Assembly: GCA_902801165.1 (NCBI GenBank)
Contig: CADCHI010000026.1
Location: forward strand, 1-37,562
Source of the DNA: an uncultured Eubacteriales bacterium
GTDB taxonomy: Bacteria > Bacillota > Clostridia > Christensenellales > Aristaeellaceae
Direction of reading: 5' to 3'
Length of the DNA: 37,562 bases
Numbering within the stretch: the stretch's first letter is position 1; every line of letters starts with the position of its first letter. Below the pieces are notes generated by a model that was not told the origin of the DNA, did not search any database, and was given only the letters and a program-made list of their open reading frames with translations. Made by a program: the position numbers and the translations under genes. Shown one piece after another: positions 31,292 through 37,562 of this stretch.

Positions 31292-32658
31292 TGGGTAAGC
31301 CTACGGGATTCATGGAGGTCGCCCGCGCGGAGAATCCCTACCGCGACGAGGCGGCGCGCCTTCGCGACTTCGAGGATCTGCACATTCCCCAGCCCATCGA
31401 CGCGCGGCAGGCGCAGGCCTCCCGCTGCATGAACTGCGGCGTGCCCTTCTGCCAGTCGGACTTCGGCTGTCCGCTGCACAACCTGATCCCGGAGTGGAAC
31501 GACCTGCTGTACCGGGGCAGGGAGCGCGAGGCGCTGGAGCGGCTGCTCATGACCGCGCCGTTTCCGGAGTTCACGGGCCGGGTGTGCCCGGCGCTGTGCG
31601 AAAAGGCGTGCAATCTGGAAAATGAAGCATTGACCAACCGGGACAACGAGCTGTACCTGATCGAAACGGGGTTTGAAAAGGGCTGGGTCCAGCCGAGAAT
31701 CCCCCACAGGCGCACGGGCAGGCGCGTGGCCGTGGTCGGCAGCGGTCCCGCCGGACTGGCGGCAGCCGACCTGCTGAACCGGCTGGGCCACGCGGTCACG
31801 GTGATCGAGCGCGCAGACCGCGCCGGGGGCCTTTTGATGTACGGCATCCCCAACATGAAGCTGCCGAAAGCCGTAGTGGAGCGGCGAATCCGGCTGATGG
31901 AGGCCGAGGGCGTGCGGTTTCTGCTGAACGCGGAGGCGGATGCGTCGATCATGGACGAGTACGACGCCGTGGCGCTCTGTGGCGGCGCGAAGAAGCCGCG
32001 GGCGCTGAACGTGGAGGGCGTCTTCGCCGTGGATTATCTGACGGCGGCGACAAAAGCCGTATTGTCCGGGAATGAACCCGCCATTGACGCCAACGGCAGG
32101 CATGTGGTGGTCGTGGGCGGCGGCGACACCGGCAACGACTGCGTAGGCACCGCGCTCCGGCAGGGCTGCGCATCCGTCCTCCAGCTGGAAATGATGCCCG
32201 CGCCGCCGGTTGAGCGCAGCGCCAACAATCCCTGGCCGGAGTGGCCGCGCACGCTGCGCACCGACTATGGGCAAATGGAGGCCATCCACTGGCAGGGCGG
32301 CGACCCGCGCATATACGAGACGACCGTCAAGCGCCTCCTTCCCGGGGCAATCGAAATTGTGAAGCTGAAGGGCTTCGACCCCATCCCCGGCACGGAGCGG
32401 GTCCTGCCCTGCGACCTGCTGCTGATCGCGGCGGGCTTCGTGGGCTGTGAGACGGCCACCGCCGAGCGGTTCGACGTCAAACTCAGTCCCAGGGGCTGTA
32501 TGATGCCCGAGAACGGCAGCCATCACCTGCGGGGCAACCTCTTTTCCGCGGGCGACATGCGCACCGGCCAGTCCCTGGTGGTGCGCGCGCTGGCGGACGG
32601 CCGGGCGGCGGCGGTGGAGATCGATTGGTACCTGAGGGAAATGAATGGCAGATTGTGA
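31291..32658 (+). CDS. gltD: Glutamate synthase, small subunit
   Basis: A 455-residue FAD- and NAD(P)H-binding subunit that passes electrons to GltB. The N-terminal iron-sulfur region is CMNCGVPFCQSDFGCP followed by CPALCEKACN. The FAD motif is VVGSGPAGLAAADLLNRLG, and the NADPH motif is VVGGGDTGNDCVG. The C-terminal GDMRTGQSLVVRALADGR closes the FAD site. It is somewhat short (usually about 480-490): the loop after ETTVKRLL before the LPCDLLLIAAGF strand is trimmed. The ATG overlaps the gltB stop (TGATG), with AAAGGGAGG upstream. Confidence 0.93.
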   Translation: MGKPTGFMEVARAENPYRDEAARLRDFEDLHIPQPIDARQAQASRCMNCGVPFCQSDFGCPLHNLIPEWNDLLYRGREREALERLLMTAPFPEFTGRVCPALCEKACNLENEALTNRDNELYLIETGFEKGWVQPRIPHRRTGRRVAVVGSGPAGLAAADLLNRLGHAVTVIERADRAGGLLMYGIPNMKLPKAVVERRIRLMEAEGVRFLLNAEADASIMDEYDAVALCGGAKKPRALNVEGVFAVDYLTAATKAVLSGNEPAIDANGRHVVVVGGGDTGNDCVGTALRQGCASVLQLEMMPAPPVERSANNPWPEWPRTLRTDYGQMEAIHWQGGDPRIYETTVKRLLPGAIEIVKLKGFDPIPGTERVLPCDLLLIAAGFVGCETATAERFDVKLSPRGCMMPENGSHHLRGNLFSAGDMRTGQSLVVRALADGRAAAVEIDWYLREMNGRL

Positions 32659-32680
32659 TGGTAAAATGTTGTTTGAAGAA

Positions 32681-32893
32681 GAGGGAAAAGGGAATAGGGA
32701 AAAGGGAATAGGAAATGCGGTTGCCACGCATATCCGTAATCCTCTCGGCTCCCCTTTCACGCACTGGTGCTACTGCCCGGAGGGCAAGCGACCGCTGCCC
32801 AGGGGAGCCATGGCTGCCGCGTTGAGTTGCAATGCTTCTTTTCTGCGCGGTAGCCACTGTTCCTTATCCCTTTTCCCTTATCCCTTTTCCCTC
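32681..32893. repeat. Element with 33-bp polypurine/polypyrimidine inverted ends
   Basis: About 213 bases in the gltD-pyrG gap. The left end is GAGGGAAAAGGGAATAGGGA (32681-32713), matched inversely by 32861-32893 with 29 of 33 identities. Inside, GGCTCCCC (32747-32754) pairs with GGGGAGCC (32802-32809), and a TGCCC GGA GGGCA hairpin lies between. It has no coding capacity. A second, truncated copy of its left half lies at 37409 at the window edge. If pyrG shares the gltD transcript, this element lies in its leader. Confidence 0.75.
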
Positions 32894-32941
32894 TACAAAT
32901 TCCAATTTACCAACCATCGAACCAACATAGGAGAATAAACT

Positions 32942-34642
32942 ATGACCAAATACATCTTTGTCACCGGCGGCGTGGTGTCGGGCCTGGGCAAGGGCATCAC
33001 GGCGGCGTCGCTGGGGCGGCTGTTGAAGGCGCGGGGCTTGAAGGTGGCCGCCCAGAAGCTGGACCCCTACATCAACGTGGACCCCGGCACCATGAGCCCC
33101 TACCAGCACGGGGAGGTTTACGTCACCGAGGACGGCGCGGAGACCGACCTGGACCTGGGCCACTACGAGCGCTTCATCGACGAGGACCTGAACCAGTTCT
33201 CCAACCTGACCACGGGAAAGGTCTATTCCAACGTCATCCAGCGGGAGCGCCGGGGCGGGTATCTGGGCAGCACGGTGCAGACCATCCCCCACATCACCGA
33301 TGAGATCAAGGCCTTCATCCATCAGGTGGGAAAGAGGACGGATGCCGACGTGGTCATCACCGAGATCGGCGGCACCATCGGCGACATCGAATCCCAGCCC
33401 TTCATCGAGGCCATCCGCCAGGTCGGGCTGGAGGTGGGCCGGGAGAACGCGCTGTACATCCACGTCACGCTGGTGCCCTACCTGAAGGCCTCCGGCGAAC
33501 ACAAGTCGAAGCCCACCCAGCACTCCGTGAAGGAGCTCCAGGGCATGGGCATCATCCCCAACATCATCGTGCTGCGGGCGGACGAGCCCATCACGGATGA
33601 GAGCATCTTTGCCAAGATCGCCCACTTCTGCAACGTCAAGCCCGACTGCGTCATCGAAAACCGCACGCTGCCGAACCTGTACGAGGCCCCCCTGATGCTG
33701 GAAGCGGCGAACCTGTCCGGCATCGTCTGCCGGGAGCTTCACATCGACGCGCCGGAGCCGGACCTGACGGAATGGCGGGCGCTGGTGGAGCGCATCCACC
33801 ATCAGTCCAGGACCGTGAGGATCGGCCTGGTCGGCAAATACGTGCAGCTGCACGACGCCTATCTGTCCGTTGCGGAGGCTCTGCGCCACGCGGGCTACGC
33901 GCTGGACACGAAGGTTGAGATTGAATGGATCGATTCTGAGACGCTGACAGGGGATAATTATGTGGAAATCCTGTCCGGTGCGTCGAGCGCAGCGGGACTG
34001 AGCCCGCAAGCGCCGCCCGAAGGGCAAGATCCCCGCGGGTCGCAAGCGCGTGCGCGCGGGGCGATAGACGGCATCATCGTCCCCGGCGGCTTTGGGAGCC
34101 GGGGCATCGAGGGCATGATCTTGGCGGCACAGTATGCCCGCGAACATCACGTGCCCTACTTCGGCATCTGCCTGGGCATGCAGATCGCCGTGATCGAATA
34201 CGCGCGGCACGTCGCGGGTCTCGAAAGGGCCAATTCCCACGAATTTGACGAAGCCAGCCCTCACCAGGTCATTCACTACATGCCCGATCAGAATGACGAC
34301 ATCGACAAGGGCGGCACGCTTCGGCTGGGCAGATACCCCTGTATGCTGCAGCCCGGGACGGCCATCGCGGCCTGCTACGGCGCCAGCGAAATCAGCGAGC
34401 GCCACCGCCACCGCTATGAGTTCAACAACGCCTACCGCGACGCGCTGCAGGCCGCCGGCCTCACCCTCTCCGGCCTCTCCCCCGATGGGCGGCTGGTGGA
34501 GACCATCGAGGTCCCCGGCGAGCGCTTCTTCATCGGCGTGCAGTTCCACCCGGAGTTCAAGAGCCGTCCCAACAAACCGCACCCGCTGTTTATGGGGTTT
34601 GTAAATGCAGCCTTGAATCCTGTCAATCACAGGGATGGCTGA
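32942..34642 (+). CDS. pyrG: CTP synthase
   Basis: A 566-residue enzyme that aminates UTP to CTP with ATP and glutamine. The synthetase domain starts [20 protein letters not shown] with the P-loop. [20 protein letters not shown] and [11 protein letters not shown] follow. The class I amidotransferase domain has the PGGFGSRG oxyanion strand, the nucleophile Cys at about 410 ([11 protein letters not shown]) and [11 protein letters not shown] with the catalytic His and Glu. About 30 residues at 345-374 ([20 protein letters not shown] and onward) are extra, placed just before the first strand of the amidotransferase domain and encoded by the gltB-type element. AGGAG lies eight bases before the ATG. 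Confidence 0.95.
   Translation: MTKYIFVTGGVVSGLGKGITAASLGRLLKARGLKVAAQKLDPYINVDPGTMSPYQHGEVYVTEDGAETDLDLGHYERFIDEDLNQFSNLTTGKVYSNVIQRERRGGYLGSTVQTIPHITDEIKAFIHQVGKRTDADVVITEIGGTIGDIESQPFIEAIRQVGLEVGRENALYIHVTLVPYLKASGEHKSKPTQHSVKELQGMGIIPNIIVLRADEPITDESIFAKIAHFCNVKPDCVIENRTLPNLYEAPLMLEAANLSGIVCRELHIDAPEPDLTEWRALVERIHHQSRTVRIGLVGKYVQLHDAYLSVAEALRHAGYALDTKVEIEWIDSETLTGDNYVEILSGASSAAGLSPQAPPEGQDPRGSQARARGAIDGIIVPGGFGSRGIEGMILAAQYAREHHVPYFGICLGMQIAVIEYARHVAGLERANSHEFDEASPHQVIHYMPDQNDDIDKGGTLRLGRYPCMLQPGTAIAACYGASEISERHRHRYEFNNAYRDALQAAGLTLSGLSPDGRLVETIEVPGERFFIGVQFHPEFKSRPNKPHPLFMGFVNAALNPVNHRDG
33975..34065 (+). repeat. Palindromic element inserted in frame in pyrG
   Basis: About 90 bases not present in usual CTP synthase genes. 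It holds GCGGG/CCCGC and GCCC GAA GGGC stems and a CCCCGCG...CGCGGGG outer pair. It aligns with the reverse strand of the second gltB element over two blocks (GGGACTGA...GCAAGCGCC and GCCCGAAGGGCA-GAT-CCCGCGG), with a 35-base internal segment missing here. The frame is kept and no stop arises. Confidence 0.75.
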
Positions 34643-34687
34643 AATCCCTGGCTGCGGCTCTGTAACAATTGATTTGGCGTACTGTCA

Positions 34688-34855
34688 ATCAGGGCGTGTC
34701 TCTAAAATCGCCGCGTCGCATTTTGGATATCTTTGCCGTCATTTCCGCGTTGCTTTTCCTTGAATTACCGCCGGTAAATCTGCGGAAAAGCGCCTTGAAA
34801 TGCAGCCAAATCCATTCGAAATTGTAACACTTCGGCTATAGAAACACGCCCTGAT
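34688..34855. mobile_element. MITE-like element with 17-bp inverted ends
   Basis: 168 bases bounded by ATCAGGGCGTGTCTCTA on the left and the inverse of ATCAGGGCGTGTTTCTATA on the right. There is no open frame of note. Its interior aligns in part with the tandem elements at 1151 and 1306. It lies in the gap between pyrG (stop 34642) and the polyferredoxin gene (stop 34967). The remaining bases 34856-34966 show nothing I can name. Confidence 0.7.
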
Positions 34856-34966
34856 ATCACCAAGGACAGAGATCGTTTATGCGTTTGCCCTTACTTCTTC
34901 AAATTGGTTTTGGATTATCCGTAAGTGCCTCGTCCCTCTTTCCATTCTGCGCCGTTGAGGTTCCTG

Positions 34967-36562
34967 TTATTGGTCCGCCTCGTCGTACAGCGCCGCGAGC
35001 ACCTCTGGCGTGACGGAGCCAATCTGGTTGTACACGACCTCGCCCTTACGGTTCAGCACGATGGTCTGCGGCAGCGTGCCTGTGCCGCCGACGATGGTGT
35101 TCACCGCGTCGTCGGTGTCCGTGGCGAAGGGCATGGCGTAGCCCTTGTCCGCGACGAAGGCCACCGGGTCCGCCGTCACCAGCTTCGAATGCACGGCGAT
35201 CATGGCGATGTCGCCCTCGTGGTCCGCGTACAGCTCGCTGAAATAGGGCAGCTCGTGGATGCACGGCGTGCAGTGGGTCGCCCACAGGTTGATGAACACG
35301 ATCTTGCCCCGCGTGTCCGCCAGGTGGAATTCAGTGCCATCGTAGCACTCAAGGGTGAAGTCCTCCAGCTGCTCGCCGACCTCGTGGCCGATGGGCGCGT
35401 CGCTTTCATAGCTGACCGCCGCGGGAGCCTCCGTCTCCACCGGCGCCTCCGTCTCAGCCGGCGCCTCCGTGGCGGCGGGAGCCTCGCTCGCAGCCGGCTC
35501 ATCGACCTCGGCGGGCTCGCTGGCTGCCGCCGCGGCCGGTTCCGGCTTGGCCCCCTTGCGCACCGCGGGATCCAGGAAATTGAACCACACGAGGGCGAAG
35601 CACAGCACGGCCAATGCCGCGCCCCAGAGGATCCGTCCGGTCTTCCGGCGCTTGGCAGGCGCGGCTGGGGTATCGCCCGCGCAGCCCATCTCAGGTGCCT
35701 TGAGGGTGATTCGGCCCGCCTTGATGGAGATCGCCCCCTGTTTGCAGACCTCCATGCACTTGCCGCAGTGGATACACTCGTGGTCGCTCACATGGCGCAC
35801 GTCCATGCCGCAGTGCCGCACGCAGGCGCCGCAGTGGTTGCAGCGGTTCTCATCCACCTTCACGCCGATGACGTTGAAGCGGTTGAACAGGCCGTAGATC
35901 GCTCCCAGCGGACAGATGAAGCGGCAGAAGCTGCGATAGCAGAACACGCACGCCAGGCCGATCACCAGCATGATGACGAACTTGCGGGTGAACAGTATGC
36001 CCAGCATGCTGTAATATGAAGTGTTCGCGGGGTTGGCCAGATGGCCCATCGCGCCTTCAAAGGTACCTGCGGGACAGATGTACTTGCAGAAGCCCGGCAG
36101 GGGGATCTGATAGCGCAGGCCATACCACAGGGGGATGGCGATCACGAATACGGCCAGTATCACGTATTTGAGCCACGACAGCGCCCGGGTGACGCGGCTC
36201 TTCTTCAGCTTCGGCGTGGGGATCTTGTGCAGCAGCTCCTGGATCAGCCCCAGCGGGCACAGCCAGCCGCAGATCGTGCGTCCCAGGATCACGCCGAAGA
36301 GCATGATGATGCCCAGCACGTACCAGCCCGCCCGATGCCCGGTGGAGGCCAGCGCGTTCTGAATGGAGCCCAGCGGGCAAGAGCCCACCGCGCCGGGGCA
36401 GGAATAGCAGTTGAACCCGGGAACACAGGCGTACTTTGCGTTGCCGGTGTAGATTTTCCCATCGATGAAGCCCTTGATGTAGGCATTGTGCAGCAGGGCT
36501 GAATACAGTTGGACAAGCCGCCGGGTCGTCGGCCTGTGCGTCTGCCACCAGCTGGTTTTCAC
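34967..36562 (-). CDS. Membrane polyferredoxin (NapH-like) fused to a TlpA-like thioredoxin
   Basis: A protein of about 531 residues joining two modules. The first half is a NapH/YccM-type membrane iron-sulfur protein: several helices, CxxxCP pairs (ICGWLCPLGLIQE, FCRFICPLGAIYG) and two 4Fe-4S ferredoxin motifs (CNHCGACVRHC, CIHCGKCMEVC). A further helix and a long Pro/Ala/Glu/Thr-rich linker (TEAPAETEAPVETEAP) follow. The last 140 residues are a TlpA/ResA-type thioredoxin with the site WATHCTPC. Electrons from the cytoplasm could thus cross the membrane to reduce disulfides outside. The start is uncertain: GTG at 36562, one base after the upstream stop, is used, and TTG or GTG codons just upstream are alternatives. 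Confidence 0.8.
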   Translation of the reverse strand: MKTSWWQTHRPTTRRLVQLYSALLHNAYIKGFIDGKIYTGNAKYACVPGFNCYSCPGAVGSCPLGSIQNALASTGHRAGWYVLGIIMLFGVILGRTICGWLCPLGLIQELLHKIPTPKLKKSRVTRALSWLKYVILAVFVIAIPLWYGLRYQIPLPGFCKYICPAGTFEGAMGHLANPANTSYYSMLGILFTRKFVIMLVIGLACVFCYRSFCRFICPLGAIYGLFNRFNVIGVKVDENRCNHCGACVRHCGMDVRHVSDHECIHCGKCMEVCKQGAISIKAGRITLKAPEMGCAGDTPAAPAKRRKTGRILWGAALAVLCFALVWFNFLDPAVRKGAKPEPAAAAASEPAEVDEPAASEAPAATEAPAETEAPVETEAPAAVSYESDAPIGHEVGEQLEDFTLECYDGTEFHLADTRGKIVFINLWATHCTPCIHELPYFSELYADHEGDIAMIAVHSKLVTADPVAFVADKGYAMPFATDTDDAVNTIVGGTGTLPQTIVLNRKGEVVYNQIGSVTPEVLAALYDEADQ

Positions 36563-36563
36563 A

Positions 36564-37328
36564 TTATCCAAGGCCAACACACTCCGTACATATCGTAATC
36601 GCTTTGTAGAGCACGTCCCGGGCGCTCCCGTTGAAAACGCCGGCGATGATGAGGGCGACGGCCGCGACGATGAGGATCGCCTGCGGCAGGATCGTCTTCT
36701 TCGGCGCATCGGCGCTCTTGGGCGCAGCCGCGATGCCCGCCGCCTTTTCCGCCTTCAGCTGCGCCTGGGCGGCCTCGGTCTCCCGAAGGACGCTCTTCTC
36801 GGAGAGCACAGCGGTCACCGCCAGCGCGCCCAGTCCCACGGCGGTCCAGGGCAGGAACACCCTCAGCAGGGCAAAGAACATGCCCTCCAGGTCGGCCTCC
36901 GGAAAGTGCGCCGGATTCACAAGGTAGATCAGTATGGGAACCATGCACAGCGCGAACAGGCCCCAGCCGATCCACAGCAGCCTCCTTTGCGCGCGCCGCT
37001 CCGCCAGCATGGCCTCGGAGGGCTGCGCGACGCGGGCGGCCAGCAGGTCCCGGTTGAGCGCCGCGTCCTTCACGGGCTTATCCGCGTTTTCATCCTTCAC
37101 GCCCAGCGCGAGCCCCGCGACCAGCAGGCCGAGGCCCGCGAACAGCAGCGGCGCGATGGGCGCGAATTTCCCGGCGACCTCTTCCGGCGTGTAGACGTTC
37201 TCCATGGGGTGCTCCGGCTTGCGGGCCGAGCCCTCCCGATAGATCGAAATCACCGACAGGGACAGCAAAACCACCAGCGCGACGCAGACCACGGTCTGCA
37301 GCGCGAGATAAAGCTTGCTTCTCGTCAT
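36564..37328 (-). CDS. Membrane protein ending in a CD1871A-type CXXC domain
   Basis: A 254-residue membrane protein with an N-terminal helix (LYLALQTVVCVALVVLLSLSV) and further helices (PIAPLLFAGLGLLVAGLALG, LLWIGWGLFALCMVPILIYL, FLPWTAVGLGALAVTAVL). Its last 40 residues form a helix followed by RDVLYKAITICTECVGLG. That tail matches the small clostridial CXXC proteins (CD1871A type) that sit next to polyferredoxin genes. Here the tail is fused to a larger membrane domain I do not recognise. GGGGGG lies six bases before the ATG. It is directly upstream of the polyferredoxin-thioredoxin gene, with which it probably forms a membrane dithiol/electron-transfer unit. Confidence 0.65.
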   Translation of the reverse strand: MTRSKLYLALQTVVCVALVVLLSLSVISIYREGSARKPEHPMENVYTPEEVAGKFAPIAPLLFAGLGLLVAGLALGVKDENADKPVKDAALNRDLLAARVAQPSEAMLAERRAQRRLLWIGWGLFALCMVPILIYLVNPAHFPEADLEGMFFALLRVFLPWTAVGLGALAVTAVLSEKSVLRETEAAQAQLKAEKAAGIAAAPKSADAPKKTILPQAILIVAAVALIIAGVFNGSARDVLYKAITICTECVGLG

Positions 37329-37408
37329 TCAAATCCCCCCAGTTTCACTTGCACCAAGATCAATCGGAATGGGTTGCTGTGAAGGTAACTTGGAATTTGT
37401 CTGAGTCA

Positions 37409-37562
37409 GGGAAAAGGGTATAGGGAAAAGGGAAAAGGAAAAGCAGTTGCCACGCAGAAGCGTAGCCTTCTTGGCTCCCCTCCCAGGGGAGCTGGCTAAA
37501 AGCCAGACCGCCAACGGCTCGAATCGAAGATTCGACGCACGGCACCGCAGGAGCAGACTGAG
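37409..37562. repeat. Second copy of the polypurine-ended element, cut by the window edge
   Basis: Starts GGGAAAAGGGTATAGGGAAA and continues with GTTGCCACGCA, then TTGGCTCCCC...GGGGAGCTGGC. These match the left half of the element at 32681-32893 in order. The right half is beyond the window or diverged: the last 60 bases contain other short palindromes (GCTGGCTAAAAGCCAG, TCGAATCGAAGATTCGA). It lies upstream of the membrane CXXC gene. Confidence 0.65.

Overview
The window is a GC-rich (roughly 60 % by eye) bacterial chromosome segment. It most resembles an anaerobic, gut-type Clostridia (Bacillota) genome. The pointers are AGGAGG ribosome sites, TTGACA / TGnTATAAT promoters, a type I glutamine synthetase followed by an ANTAR antiterminator gene, an ammonium transporter fused to PII, a clostridial-type CXXC membrane protein beside a polyferredoxin, and many short dispersed palindromic repeats. 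The species cannot be fixed from sequence reading alone. No rRNA, tRNA or CRISPR array was seen.

Layout. 1-1507: a gene-poor stretch of dispersed repeats around a small rhodanese gene. 1508-3863 (minus): an operon of acetyltransferase, U32-like protein, Smr-domain protein and YfcE-type phosphodiesterase, with a good promoter near 3892-3920. 4071-4949 (plus): an SPL-family radical SAM enzyme. 4998-5275: two similar terminator hairpins flanking a MITE-like element. 5284-10073 (minus): a long housekeeping operon (42-residue leader ORF, TMEM175 channel, Cys-rich small protein, methyltransferase, MazG-like enzyme, two alpha/beta hydrolases, small ORF, glutaredoxin, cupin remnant, DUF1801 protein). 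10347-11124 (plus): a 46-residue double-glycine leader peptide gene and a secreted acidic protein. 11287-14068 (minus): a two-component system and a secreted zinc-ribbon protein with a possible regulator box. 14324-18626 (minus): a DUF218 protein, a GH4 glycosidase and a GH127 beta-L-arabinofuranosidase, the last two suited to plant arabinan or pectin side chains. 18838-20400 (minus): cardiolipin synthase.

20939-34642 is a nitrogen and glutamine hub: Amt-PII fusion, asparagine synthetase, glutamine synthetase, ANTAR antiterminator, glutamate synthase large and small subunits, and CTP synthase. Ammonium is imported, fixed into glutamine by GlnA, and the glutamine amide is spent by GltBD, AsnB and PyrG. 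asnB and glnA are divergent with strong facing promoters. glnA is preceded by a terminator immediately after its promoter, and a second terminator sits just before the amt ribosome site, so attenuation or antitermination is likely.

34967-37328 (minus) holds a membrane redox pair: a membrane protein ending in a CXXC domain, and a polyferredoxin fused to a TlpA-like thioredoxin.

The most unusual feature is a set of short GC-rich palindromic elements inserted in frame into conserved enzymes: one in AsnB, three in GltB (one forms its C-terminus) and one in CTP synthase. Copies in GltB and CTP synthase are recognisably the same sequence in opposite orientations, so one family is translated from both strands. 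Related triloop palindromes also lie between genes. This resembles the Rickettsia palindromic elements in behaviour, but the sequence looks unrelated.
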